Shown one piece after another: positions 34,363 to 46,493 of a DNA stretch of 64,000 bases. Position numbers and translations under genes: made by a program. The notes beneath the pieces were generated by a model that made no database searches, was not told the DNA's origin, and saw only the letters and a list, made by a program, of their open reading frames with translations. How positions within the stretch are numbered: position 1 is the stretch's first letter; each line of letters begins with the position of its first letter. This DNA is from Pycnopodia helianthoides (Eukaryota > Echinodermata > Asteroidea > Forcipulatida > Asteriidae). The stretch is taken from assembly GCA_032158295.1 (NCBI GenBank), contig CM063247.1, positions 14,486,009 to 14,550,008 on the forward strand, in the 5' to 3' direction.

Positions 34363-34769
34363 GAACTTCCTGTTTTGACCGAAAGGGAAGGTCAAATTGG
34401 GGTCATGCTTCAAATAAAATGTCACAATGTGTTTTAACCTAGCAAGCAGCACAAAGATTAAGACTTTATGACATGTGGTTCAGGAAATATGATTTTTAAT
34501 ATTTGAACTTCCTGTTTGGACCAGAAGGAAAGGTGAAAATGGGGTCATGCGTCTAAATAAATTGTCACAAGTGTTGTTTGCTAAAAGACAGCACAGACAT
34601 TACGACTTTATGACATATGGTTCAGGAGATATGATTATTTGAATTTTTGACCGGAAGTAAAGGTCAGAGTTGGGTCTTCCGTATGAACAAAATGTCACAA
34701 GTGGTGTAAGCTACAAGACAAAACAAACAATACAACTTTATGACATGCGGTTCAGGAGATATGATTTTT
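34363..34769. repeat. Three diverged 140-bp tandem units, second copy
   Basis: Matches 14285-14692 with scattered substitutions. Starts with AGAACTTCCTGTTTTGACC. Confidence 0.65.
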
Positions 34770-35314
34770 AAGTACTAAGCTTTAAATTACTGTAACTTGA
34801 CACCCGATGACGTCATGATGGAAAAATGAGGTCACACTATGTGTAGCGTTTGTTTATTTTTCGAAGACCTCTCCGATGATGTATAGATTGTAAAAATCCG
34901 ATGCACGGTTCATAACTTATTAGTTTTTCAAATTTATTAATTTTTTTAAATATAATTGAACACTTGATTACGTCATTTTGACGTCAAGAACGCTGTGTCT
35001 TCTACAATTGAAGAGCTAACTATGTGCGAAGTTTGAAGGTTGTCAAAAAATAAACCAGAATTTAGTTTGAAGGTTGTGTGATCTTTGGAAGTGTGTCTTT
35101 TGTTATCTGACAAAAATGCTCACACTTGGATTAGACTAACACAGCCCATACAGCCTAGCTCTATGCATAGCCTATGCCAAATGGACTTTGCCCCCCCCCC
35201 CTGTGATCAGTCGAGCGGAATGGCCCGCCACAGTGCTTTTGCACTATACACGGTTGCACTGTACACAGTTAAAACGCGGGTAATCACACTCGTGGGCTTT
35301 AACGTCTGATTTCG

Positions 35315-38150
35315 ACCGGAAGTTAAGGTCAAATTGATATTATCTCTGTGCAAAAGTTTGAGAAGGCTCAAGGACCTACATCCTGATGTAAACATTTTGA
35401 CTACAGTATAATTAGTTCTTGAGATATGAATTTTTGAATTTTTCAACTTCCGTTTTGAACCGGAAGTCGAGGTCAAATGGGGTCACGTTGTGTGAAGCGA
35501 TTGTTCAGTTGTAAAAGACCTCTATTTTACGACTATTTTACCCTATTCTCTACATACTTTTGTGGAATTATGATACATGATGGATCTTACGAAACTATTA
35601 ATTCCTGTCAGGTCCATCGGGACTGCGAGCCGCCATCTCGGTCAGGGCGACCGGCCGGCCGACTGCAAAGTATTAATGAATACGCATTGAGCTGACGTCG
35701 CCAGTTTCTTCGTCGTGTGCGCATGACGCTGCATGCGTGCCTTACGTTGCGTATGCACCTTGTGTAAAAATAGCAGTCACCTAATGCATATTCATGATTT
35801 GGGCAGTTCCTCTTCTGATTTTGCATAAAGTCGGGTGCCCTCTCATGGGCGTCAATTCTGGGGGGGGGGCACAGGGGGAGACGTCAAACTTAACACTATT
35901 TTTGAATATTCGTGTTTAACATTGTTACAAACTGTGGCTATCTGTTTTTGCCTCGCATTTATGGCTTCCCATAGTTTTCCAAACTTGGTTGGTAAAAACT
36001 CGGGCTGTGAACTTGCAATAGAAAGGCCTATGTATTTTTTTGATCGCAAATGTTATTGTCAATTTGCATTTCTTGCTGTGTATTCGGAGGTTCTGTAGAC
36101 TGATTTCATTTTTGTCACTCTTTATATTGTATATTTTGTATTATGATATACAGGATTAAGGTAATACACAAATGTATTGCAATAGTCAAAAGATGACGTA
36201 TGAGCACTGCAAAAAGTGAATTGTCTAAATACCATGAGACTTGTCTATAGCAGTACTAGTACGGAGTCGAGTACTATTACTAAAGTACTACTTGCTACCT
36301 AAGAAATCAATTGTAAGACAAGACCAGAGTCAATGGGTTGTATCATAAAAAAAGCTTTCACTATATCACGGAGGTAACATTGTCCACTTCCGAAGTGGAT
36401 GTCAAAGTTGTTTTTGAGTCGTGTAAACGAACAGAATTGAATGCAAAACACTGTCGAAAGGACAATTTTACGAATCACAAGTCATAGTCTTCCCCCAAAT
36501 TTATATAGGCATATGTGTCAATAGATATTGCCCCATACTCTGTCATTTGAATGTTACTAAACATAAACACACAACAAATTCTTCAGATCCCCCCGTGACC
36601 ACATTATACTAACCTAGCTCCAGGAAATGATGTAATTTTTCACTCTGATTCTCTCACAAACCTACGACCTTGTAACCTCGTACCCGTTGCCGACCAAAGG
36701 TGAACCCTAGTAAGGTGTACACGTTATACACTGCCATCAATCCACACATACATGTGCATACTTCTTGCGCGAAATAATTAAATTATTAATATCCATTGTG
36801 ACCTACATACAGTGACCTATGCATTCGTTAGAACTTTTTACTGTGGCCCCTTAGCAAAGATCGTATAGCGCTGCGTCGCTATACAATTTAGCGTTGTGTA
36901 CCAACTGTATGTGTATAGTAATAACGGTTTCCTTGGTTGACCTCATTTAAAATGCACAAACTGTACAAAAACGGACCAGTCAGAACGCTTTATTGTGGCC
37001 CTCTAGTCAGCGTGTGGTATGAACAAAAAATCGCCGGCCACTCTCAACGTACGATATAATTTTTTTTCTGATAATTGGTCCACTCTGCACTGTGCTATGA
37101 AAACGGCTATCGGTAACCAGCGTAGTCCAAATATCGTCGACTAGACAGAGTTCGGGCTAACTTAGTTGTCAATGGTCAACTATGGTCAATGATAGATCTG
37201 GCGCAGACTTGGCCACTGACTCGATTAGCACGAGACCCGACTTGAACCAAGTCTAGGGGAACAGTGACATGGTGTAGTAGGAAGGATTTGTAAACAAGAC
37301 AGGAATCAATGGGTTACGAGTAGGGTGGGCGTGACTCTAATAATGTTAGCCTGGATACGATACGTCGCCTCCCATGGTAGCGATAGAGGCTGATATACAA
37401 TATTGACTACATTGAACATAATCTACACGTCTACCCCCACCCCTACCCTGGACCCACCCCTACCCTGGATCCGCACCAGGTATATAATAGTTCTCAGTGT
37501 CAGACAACAATGAAGTACCAGAGGACCTGCGCGTTTGACGTTTTGTTCAAATTCCATTGTTGCGAAACCACGAGTGGAAAACAAATTGAACAATCGGCTA
37601 CCGGAGATCCCGATCCGAGTCAGTGAAGTTCTATGGACGACGACATTCGGTGGGGGATGTCAAAAACCTCGGCCGGGGAAGGGGTTCCATACGGGTGCAC
37701 ACACTAAATGAACTCCCAGAGCATAAAGTGCAAAATGCTAAATGTTCAAGAATAATAAAACAAAAATACTAAGAAGTCTCACAGTTTTTTTAAGAGTAAA
37801 GGGAAATGTATCCATTGACTCCTGAACTGTTATCCTCTGCTCAATTTGATATGGAGAGTCCCAAGGCCCGTCAAGTTATTCTCCCTGCAAATAAAAAACA
37901 CCCCTACACCAGTGTCATTTTCCAAACGTCCGAGCATCAATTTTTAAAAATGTCCCTACACCTCTTGGAAAATAGGACCATTTATTTCAGGTCATTATAT
38001 CATCAAAAAATACCTCAAGCTGGAAGTCAACAACCCCCAGGTCACAATTGGGCAAATCTTTTACACTGTACCCCTTCTATTGGTCTCTCAAATCGGTTCT
38101 TATCAGAACCAACAGTTACTCAAAAGAGATTTTAACATGGTGTTAACGCA
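35315..38150. repeat. Block K, second copy
   Basis: Near-identical to 15240-18060. One added A in the run near 38008 breaks the frame that is open at 17714-18058. This argues that the frame is not a gene. No other gene is seen. Confidence 0.65.
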
Positions 38151-38160
38151 AACCCCTCTT

Positions 38161-38343
38161 AAGCCCGGTTCATACTTCATGCGAATGCGAATGCGAAGCG
38201 AATATTGACGTCACAACTCTGTTTTCGCTGCGAATAATTCGCAAGAGTTGAGCACAGCTCAACTGCTGCGAATCATTCGTTGCGAATTTGTGACGTCAAT
38301 ATTCGCTTCGCATTCGCATTCGCAGGAAGTATGAACCGGGCTT
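38161..38343. mobile_element. Palindromic MITE (AAGCCCGGTTCATACTTC)
   Basis: Nearly the whole 183 bp is one imperfect hairpin: AAGCCCGGTTCATACTTC at the left, GAAGTATGAACCGGGCTT at the right, with GAATGCGAAGCGAATATTGA and its complement inside. The 18.06-kb copy of the block has no insert at this place (CTCTCTTAGTCTCTC). The TTA/TAA at the junction suggests a Harbinger-type target, but the exact duplication is ambiguous. Confidence 0.75.
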
Positions 38344-38374
38344 AAGTCTCTCAAATCTGTCTAATATAGAATAT

Positions 38375-38899
38375 TCATAAATACCTGGGACAGTTTATCC
38401 ATTCTGATTGGACGAGAGGACATCACGTGGGGGTGTTTAAACGGACGATAACACCGGCTAGAAGTGTTTAAACATGGCCTGGCAACTTTTTGTCAAAGAG
38501 GGAGCTATCAAGTTTGCGCGGAGCGCGCAAATTTGGTAAGCCGCGCAAGTTGGAAACTTGCGTGCGATAGCTTGAAACTTAAGCGCGCAAGTTCGAAAAT
38601 TGCGCGACGCGGTTTTTCTACACGCATAGAAATTCAACGCCGAGTCGAGGTGAGCTAGCTAAGGCTAAACTGTCAGATTTGTTCTCAACTTTTACAGGGT
38701 TTTGGGATATTTTTAGGAGAAAGGTATTCATGAATGGGAATCAAAGTGTGTTGAATCGGTTTTAAACTAGTGTTTAAACCCGCCGAGGCCTGGATCTTGA
38801 TAAAATCACCTCGACTTCGGTGATAATATTATCAAGAACCAGGCCTCGGCGGGTTTAAACCACTAGTTTATAACTTTTCACCACACATTGATTCCCTTA
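38375..38899. mobile_element. Inserted hairpin-rich element upstream of gene C
   Basis: Present here and absent from the matching place near 18092. Contains CGCGCAAGTT-type repeats (38510-38620) and a long hairpin at 38764-38870 (AAACCCGCCGAGGCCTGG paired with CCAGGCCTCGGCGGGTTT). No coding potential. Possible 4-bp TATT duplication, not certain. Confidence 0.5.
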
Positions 38900-39214
38900 T
38901 TAATGTGGGCCTATACGTACAGGGCCTTCATATTTAGTGAGGTGGAAAAAAACGTGTCCTTCCTCCATGACCATACAGAGTTCAACTAGACACGTAACGT
39001 GCAAAACGCATGAACACTACATGTACATCAGGGGCCTACAGTAAAGAGTACAACCATGTCGGTTGAGCCCGACCTCCATATGGTTCCTACATAAAGGTCT
39101 ACAAAATAGACACTTCCTATAAAATAACTGACGCTACATTCACACAAACTCGCAACATTTGCCCAGCATCAGTCACACAGAGCAAGAAGTGGTAGACATT
39201 TTGCGGGCGTCAAG

Positions 39215-41170
39215 ATGAGAACATCAAGGAGCCCGTGGCGTTGGATGATCTTACTCTCAAGATTTGGTGTCTGTTTCATTGGTCTTGGCTTGTACAAGTC
39301 CATGAGTGTATTTATACCCGTATTTGTGGAGGATTTTGATATCAATACTTCGTCAGCGGGGCTTGTTAGCAGTCTTCCAAGCAACATTAGTATGGTGGCA
39401 GGTGAGTGTTTAAAGTCTGTAAAAGAGGGGAAATTGAGTTTTTCACGACATTCTCACTCAAAAGATTACTGTAAACTCTAACGATCATAATTATAGTATA
39501 GAAGTATTCCTCTGTGTAATTTAGGTATACTTTCTGCCTTGTTGCTGAAAATTTGGGATGAGCGAGCTCTGATGATTGTTGGTGGGTTTTTGGCTGCGGC
39601 TGGTTACATCGGAGCAGCTTCGTCGCAGACAGTACTACAACTCGGACTGTGGCTCACATTATCAAGTAAGTACATGGTAGGGGGTCGGGAAGGCACTTGA
39701 TGTCCCATACATTGGGCTTTATGTATTTTATGTTTCATGGCATGCAAAGTGGCCTAGGACCACTTCTCACAACCATACAACCACCAATGGCCTCCATGAG
39801 CGTCCATAATGGTGTGAAACTTTGACATATTTTTGATAAGAGAACATTGAATCTTAGTTTGAAATTTGGTTTAAATAAACGAATTCTTTAATCTAATTTT
39901 ACTCTCTGAGCTGGCGCTTCGTGTCTGATACGATCGTGCCTAATAAATTTTAAACGTCTTTTTTTTCTTCTTATTTTTTCTTAAGGTTTGGGACAGTCCC
40001 TATTTTACATGGTTTCCGCTGTGTCGCTGCTGGAGTACTTCCCAGATGATTTTGCCACAGTTAACGGGATCACCTTAACTGGGGGCGCTATTGGAATGAT
40101 GAGTCTCCCTCCAGTGGTTGAACAGCTTTTACTGATCTACGGTTGGAGAGGTGCATTGATGATCATGGGTGCCATTTTAGCTCATACCTGCGTATTCGGT
40201 GCACTCATAAGGCCACTACCCCAGGAGTACCAGTATAAACCAATACAGGACTCAGGATCAAATTCGCCAACAGATAAACTCTTGGAAGATAGCAAGATTC
40301 GTAAAATGTGGAATGCTTTTAAAGAGAAGATGGATTTTAGTTTATTCGTTGATGAGCCACGTTTCGTCATGATTCAGTTTATCGTAACGTTGGGCGGAAT
40401 AGTCTTCAGTGGTTGGCACTTGTATCTCATTCCCCATGGTATTTCTCTTGGCTTCGGAGAAACATTAGCTTCACTTCTGGCGGCTTTTACTGGTATGGGA
40501 ACCATTATTGGACGGCTGCTGCACGGTACCCTTGTAGACCGTGGAGTAGTCCGGGCTACGGATCTTTACGCAGGGGCTTCCTTCGTAGTTGGTGTAACTT
40601 TATTTCTCATCTCGCCAGCCTCGCAGTCCTATGCAACAACCGCTATTGTATCTACTGCCGCAGGGTTTGGACTGGGTGTTGTATTTCCATTGTTTTATGT
40701 TATGTCAGCTGATGTCCCGGATGGAAGAGAGATCACAGCTTTTGCTTTCATGTATCTAAGCCAAGGCATCGGTTTTCTAACAGGTTCTTATCTGTGTGGT
40801 GAGTATCTGAAAGGAGTTGTATTCGGTAGATGGCACACAAATGTTTTTATCGTAATCCAAAATGACTGCTTGAGCGAGACGTCATTACAAGGGTAATTAA
40901 AAACGGGGAACATTCCATTGCCTTTGATTCATTTAGGTTACTTCTGCAAGGGGTATTCAAACGTGCCTTTAGTTCGCAAAAACTATGGTCCTGTGTTTTC
41001 CCAATCTCATACCTCGAATTATAACTGTGGTGTATATTATCTGCTTTACCGTAGGTTTGATCCATGATATGACTGGCGATTACATCACAGTCTTCAATAC
41101 ACTAGGAGGTATATCAATCAGTGCGGGAGCTTTAGCGATGTCACTGAGACTAATACCGACTCAGCATTAG
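39215..41170 (+). CDS. Gene C: MCT-like transporter (MCT/SLC16-type MFS), intact and compact
   Basis: Exons 1b 39215-39401, 2 39525-39665, 3 39986-40798 and 4 41055-41170 (TAG), phase-1 GT-AG introns of 123, 320 and 256 bp, 418 aa. N-terminus MRTSRSPWRWMILLSRFGVC. Exon 2 has DERALMIVGG where the other genes have DGRTMMIVGG. Exon 3 opens LGQSLFYMVSAVSLLEYF and keeps the MCT marks GWRG and ALIRPLP, the charged cytoplasmic loop and GRLLHG, then AFMYLSQGIGFLTGS. Exon 4 gives LIHDMTGDY and the final helix. It is the most distinct member, and its short intron 1 lacks the transposons of genes A and B. Upstream frame is broken in the leader, which supports this ATG. A multi-pass solute carrier; substrate unknown. 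Confidence 0.9.
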
Positions 41171-42271
41171 GCCGTGTTTGAATCCATGGCTTCGCATTGC
41201 GTCTACATCGGCTACTTTACCGTATTCCTTACATATTTTTGTGGAATTATGATGGTCTTACGAAACTATTAATTCCTCTTAGGTCCATCGGGACTGGAAG
41301 CCGCCATCTTGGTACCATGAAAAGTCAGGGCGCCCGACCGACTGCAAAGTAATGAATATGCATTGAGCCTGACGTCGCCAGTTTCTTCGTCATGTGCGCA
41401 TGACGCTGCATGCGTGCCTTGCGTTGCGTATTCACCTTGTGTAAAAAATAACAGTCACCTAATGCATACTCATGATTTCGGCAGTCCTCTTCTGATTTCG
41501 ATAAAGTCAAGTGGCCTCATGGGCGTCAATGCTGGGGGGGGGACAGGGGGAGACGTCAAAATTAACACTATTTTTGAATATTTGTGTTTAATATTGTTAC
41601 ATAACTGTATCTGTTTTTGCCTTGCATTTATGGCTTCCCATAGTTTTCCAACCTTGTTTGGCAAAAACTCGGGCTGTGACGTTGCAATAGAAAGGTCTAT
41701 GTATGTTTTCTGAGATATTTTTATCGCAAATGTTATTATCAATTTGCATTTCTTGCTGTGTATTCGGGGGTATGTATATTTCATCTTTGTCTCTCTATAT
41801 ATTGTTTATTTTTGTATTATGATATGCAGGATTAAACTAATATTGAAATAGTCTAAATATGACGTATCGGCACTGCTAAAAGTGAATTGTCTAAATACCA
41901 CGGTTCTATGAGACTTGTCTATAGCAGTACTAGTACTAGTCGAGTACTATTACTGAAGTACTTGCTACCTAAGAAATAAATTGTAAGACAAGACCAGAGT
42001 CAATGGGTTAAGAGTATGCATCATGAAATAGCTGTCATTATATCACGGAGGTAACATTGTCCACTTCTGAGGTGGATGTCAAAGTTGTTTTTGAGCCGTG
42101 TAAACGAACAAAATTTTACGAATCACAAGTTATATAGTCTTCCTCAATAATTATATAGGCAATGTGTCAAGTCATAGGTATTGCCCCATACTCTGTCATT
42201 TGAATGTTACTAAACATAAACACACAACAAATTCTTCAAATCCCCCAGTGACCAGCCCTGTTGACCACATA
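41171..42271. repeat. Gene C 3' flank
   Basis: Runs directly from GGCCGTGTTTGAATCCA into the 3'-flank block (compare 5121 onward), without the insert and left inverted-repeat arm of the other genes. From about 42020 it resembles block K (TATCACGGAGGTAACATTG). No gene is seen. Confidence 0.6.
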
Positions 42272-42275
42272 TTAA

Positions 42276-42663
42276 AGGAACATTACAGAATTGGTTTTTG
42301 CTAACAAAACAGTTGCTTGCAGTGTAAGCACTTTCTGTAATCCACCATATACATAAACTGACAAACCTGTAGAAGTTTGAGATCGATCCGCCGTCTGGAT
42401 CACGAGAAAATAGTGAAAAACCGATTACACATTTGCATGAAATCGTATAGATTCAACAAATGAATAAAACGCTCACTGAGCGATAAACTCCAATCGCAAA
42501 ATTAGTTTATTAATTTCTCATCAAATATATCGATATTTAGACAGAAGTATTTCAAGGGATGTTTTCTACTATCATCATCATTAGACCGTGTAAGTTTTAT
42601 GTAAATCTGTGATCAAAAAGTATATTTTACAAGTTTGTTTCTTACCAATTCTGTAATAATCCT
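42276..42663. mobile_element. TTAA-flanked MITE, independent insertion
   Basis: Same family as 1196-1580 but in block K-like DNA, flanked by TTAA at 42272-42275 and 42664-42667. The block K copies near 16520 and 36620 lack it, so this is a separate insertion event. Confidence 0.7.
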
Positions 42664-42893
42664 TTAACCTAGCTCCAGGAAATGATGTCTTTTTTCACTC
42701 TGATTCTCTCACACACCTACGACCTTTTAACTTTCGCTCGTACCCATTGCCAACCAAAGATGAGCCCGAGTGAGTTGTACACGTTATACACTAGCATCGA
42801 TCAATGTGCATACTTCTCGCACGAAATAGTTAAAACATTACTATTCATCGTGAACTACATACAGTGACCTACACGCATGCATTAGTATACAAA

Positions 42894-43037
42894 TATTGAC
42901 TGCTTTGAGTGCTATGGTTAAAACTACGACGCCCGAGGTGATCCCCGGCGCGGTCTATTTTCCCGAGGCGAATCGCGCCGGGGATCACCGAGTGCGATCT
43001 TTGGTTTTAGCCTTAGCACGAGTAAAAGCAGTCAATA
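42894..43037. mobile_element. Short inverted-repeat element
   Basis: TATTGACTGCTTTGAGTGCT at the left and AGCACGAGTAAAAGCAGTCA at the right pair with a few mismatches. An inner hairpin pairs GGTGATCCCCGGCGCG with CGCGCCGGGGATCACC. Palindromic MITE-like DNA with no coding capacity. Confidence 0.6.
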
Positions 43038-43253
43038 CTAGTTTAAAGTCATCTATAAAAATATAGATAAAGCTGTTCGGGGGTGACTCCGCCCATCCCC
43101 TTTTGTGACGTCAATCAAGGCAGACTTCGCCTCGATCGAAGATCGACCCCCCTCGAATTTGCTTGCGTTTACGTTGTAAACACACGTGCAAGTAGGTCCC
43201 AGTAGTGATCTTGTACGTTTCGAAAAAGTGGGGTTTTCTTGCATTTTCCGGCC

Positions 43254-43436
43254 ATGCCGACCAGGTGTATTGCTGCTGTATGCAGCTAAAAAACTAATGA
43301 TGGGGTCAGTCTGCATTTGTTTCCTGCAGATCCCAAGTATAAGCGGTTGTGGGACGCGAAAGTCAGACTTACGACGTCGTTTTCGGCGCGATGTGCCATG
43401 TGTGAATTTTTCGGTTTTCGATTGAGACCGCGCTGA
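43254..43436 (+). pseudogene. THAP-domain relic
   Basis: Reading from the ATG at 43254: MPTRCIAAVCS, a TAA stop at 43287-43289, then DGVSLHLFPADPKYKRLW and DAKVRLTTSF, ending near CAMCEFF and stopping at TGA 43434. The order Cys-x4-Cys, then HxFP, then W, then Cys matches the N-terminal part of THAP zinc fingers, but the final Cys-x2-His is not kept. THAP domains occur in P-element-type transposases and many host proteins. With a stop and a damaged zinc ligand it is a relic. GTCAATCAAGGC near 43109 and GCCTTGATTGATG near 43562 are an inverted pair that may bound it. Confidence 0.6.
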
Positions 43437-44649
43437 AGCCAGCTACACACTAGCTAGTACATGTATACTGTGATGTGGGTGACGTCCGCATACGCATCAT
43501 ACCAAACAGGTACCCAGACGTAATGTACGGGGCCAGAATACAATTTTTCTTCAAATATCGTGCCTTGATTGATGTTACGAACAGCGCCATCATGTGTCAA
43601 GGTAAATGGGGGCCTACCCTTAAATTTGTAATTAAAATAAAAACTAATTTAAAAAAACCTTAGTTAACTGTTTATTCACATTCCACTCATCAAAATACAT
43701 ATATAAATGACAAAAGCTTTATTTTTACAAAATACCACTGCCAGGTGCCTTTAATAACACCCCGTAAAAAGACGTCTAGGTACCATGAAGCTGTTGTTGC
43801 TTTGGGTATAGTACATACATCGGCGGCCATGTGATAGTACATCGTTTGACGTGTGATAGTAGCGCGCAGTTCGCGCGCGGTTTCTAGTAAAACTAAAACA
43901 TATCAAGTGACGCGCTCTAAACCAATCAAAAGGCAGAATATTTGTTAGGGGGTTATAAAACTTTTTACTGTGGCCCCTTAGCAAAGATCGTAGAGCGCCG
44001 CGTCGCTATACACTTTAGCGCCGTGTACCACCAGTACTTGTATAGTAATAACGCTTTCCTTAGTTAACCTTATTTAAAATGCACAAACTATGCAAAAATG
44101 GACCAATCAAAACGCTTTAGTGTGGTCCTATAGTAAGCGTGTGGTATAAAGAAAAAAAATCGCCGGCCGCTCTCAACGTAGGCTACGTTATCATTTTTCT
44201 GATATTGGTCTACTCTGCACTGTGCTATGAAAACGACTATCGGTAACCAGCGTAGTCCAAATATCGTCGACTAGACAAAGTCGGGCTAACTTAGTCGAAC
44301 TATGGTCAATGATAGATCTGGCGCAGACATTGGCCATTGACTCGATTAGCACGAGACCCGACTTGAACCAAGTCTAGGGGAACAGTGACATGATGAAGTA
44401 GGAAGGATTTGTAAACAAGACTGGAATCAATGGGTTACGAGTAGGGTGGGCGTGACTCTGTCAATTTTATTTTGGATACGATACGTCGCTGCCCATGATA
44501 GCGATCGAGGCTGATTAATTATTGACTACATTGAACCATGGAGGAAAATTTTATTCCTCCATGATTGAACATAATCTACATATAGATACAATGAACCAAG
44601 TCTACCAAGTCAGACAACCATGAAGTACCAGAAGGGCGCGTTTTGTTAA
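43437..44649. other. Intergenic DNA with a diverged block K segment
   Basis: 43960-44640 matches 16740-17430 with many substitutions (CTTTTTACTGTGGCCCCTTAG, the GGGTGGGCGTGACTCT stretch). 43437-43960 is AT-rich with no recognised gene. A short hairpin, CATGGAGGAAAATTTTATTC then CCTCCATG, lies near 44537-44564. Confidence 0.5.
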
Positions 44650-45017
44650 AGGCACATTACAGAATTGGTAATTGTAAAATATACTTTTGATCACAGATTT
44701 ACATAAAACTTACACGGTCTAATGATGATGATAGTAGAAAACATCCCTTGAAATATTTCTGTCTGAAATGCCATATTTGATGAGAAATAAATCAAACTAA
44801 TTTCCGATTGGAGTTTATCGCTCATGAGCGTTTTATTCATGCATTGTATAACACATGCAAATTTGTAATCGGTTTTGCACTATTTTCTCGTGACCCAGAT
44901 GGCCGATCGATCTCAAACTTCAACAGATTTGTCAGTTTATGTATATGGTGGATTATATAAAGCGCTTACACTGCCAGCAACTGTTTTGTTAGCAAAAACC
45001 AATTCTGTAATGTTCCT
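44650..45017. mobile_element. TTAA-flanked MITE in opposite orientation
   Basis: Ends AGGCACATTACAGAATTGG and CCAATTCTGTAATGTTCCT, flanked by TTAA. The interior is the reverse complement of the other six copies. This confirms a mobile unit rather than duplicated flanking DNA. Confidence 0.75.
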
Positions 45018-45109
45018 TTAACCGCCATTGTTGCAAATCCACGAGTGGAAAGCAAATTCAACAATCGGCTACCAGAGATCCCGATCCGACTCAGTGAAAA
45101 TCTATGGAC

Positions 45110-46286
45110 GTCGACGCTCTGTTTTCTCCTTGTTTAGTGGGGTGCAACCATACAGAGCTGACCCTTACAGGTCATGTGCAAAACGCATGAACACTGCATA
45201 CGGACCGCAATTGAGACAGGGGTTCAACAGTGAAGGGAAAGCGCCCATACCTTATGCGTGTATGCATTGGCTCTAGTGTGGTACAGCAATAATGAAAAAC
45301 TATAGTTGGGACTGGTCCCAACTTGAGTGTTAAAGTTGGGGCGTCTCAGTGGAAATTGTACAGGGTACCAGTGGAGCAAGCAGGGGAGCTCTCTGTATGT
45401 GTGTGATAGCAGAATCCCGGAAAAAATTACATTTTTTATATTATGAATCAATAAATTGTTGGATTTTTGTTTCTGTGTTGTGTACAAGAGGTCTTTCTTT
45501 TTGCTAAAAAAAAAAGGAAAACTTTTCAGGGTAAATAAGGTGGAAAATGTTATTCCTGTGACCTCCTTTTTACTTAAGGTTGTTTTCTTTAATGAAAAGG
45601 TTGGCCACAACGGTATTTAAAACAACAAATTCACTCTCATCTACTATTCTAAGGCCAACACTTGGCTCACAACCAACATAATGAACAGTTAGTTGAGGGG
45701 AGAGCTTCACGCCCGCATGTAACAGTCCCCACGTACGAAAGCCTCGATCGATCACAGTTATCACTTTCGCGGAGGCTATCCTGTACAGTAAATCCTGTAC
45801 AGTACAGATTGCACTGTAGAAGTTCTATGGTAAGGATGCCCCCAACCTCGTCCCCAGGGTGTGTCGAGCAGTACGAGGTTGACCGCTCTCTCATCCTGGT
45901 ATTGGATCATTTGCATATCCAACATTTTTGGATACACTGTTAAAAATGTCCGTAAATTTACGGACTCCGTAAAGTGAAATATTCCGTATTTTCCCCGTAA
46001 TTTTACGGACTTTCCGTAAATGTAAATACTAATTATGCTAATTAGCGTAATTACAATCAACCACATTTGCCCAAACACCTACACATAATATAGTACATGT
46101 AAGTACATATTGTTATTTCACCCACAACCGTGTACACATGTACAAACTCATGTTCAGGGTCTTTTTATTTTACGGAATGAAAAAACTTTTCCGGTAATTA
46201 TGCTGCAGGAATACGGAACGCTATTTTTTTTCTGGCAGCAAAATTACCGGAAAAGTTTTTTCATTCCGTAAAATAGAAAGACCCTT
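45110..46286. repeat. Rearranged MITE region upstream of gene D
   Basis: 45112-45830 parallels 18131-18865, including part of the 80-bp-TIR MITE. Then an element starting CCTCGTCCCCAGGGTGTG (45844 onward) is followed by CCGTAAATTTACGGAC-type short palindromes (45947-46023). A hairpin follows at about 46160-46286, where GTCTTTTTATTTTACGGAAT pairs with ATTCCGTAAAATAGAAAGAC. No gene. Confidence 0.55.
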
Positions 46287-46463
46287 ACTTTATTTCTCAT
46301 CTCGCCAGCCTCGCAGTCCTATGCAGCAATCGCTATTGTGTCTACTGCCGTAGGGTTTGGACTGGGCGTTGTACTCCCATTGTGTTTTGTTATGTCAGCT
46401 GATGTCCCGCATGGAAGAGAGATCACAGCTTTTGCTTTCATGTATCTAAGCCAAGGCATCGGT
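46287..46463 (+). pseudogene. Detached fragment of MCT exon 3
   Basis: About 177 bp encoding the TM10-TM11 region (LFLISPASQSYAAIAIVSTA through VMSADVPHGREITAFAF and MYLSQGIG). Edges are abrupt: the left follows the ACCCTTAC hairpin end and the right runs into GTAGAAGTTCTATGG. It has no splice sites. It is mosaic: SQGIG is as in gene C, while AAIAIVSTAVGFGLG is as in genes A, B and D. Confidence 0.8.
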
Positions 46464-46493
46464 AGAAGTTCTATGGTAAGGATGCCCCAAACC

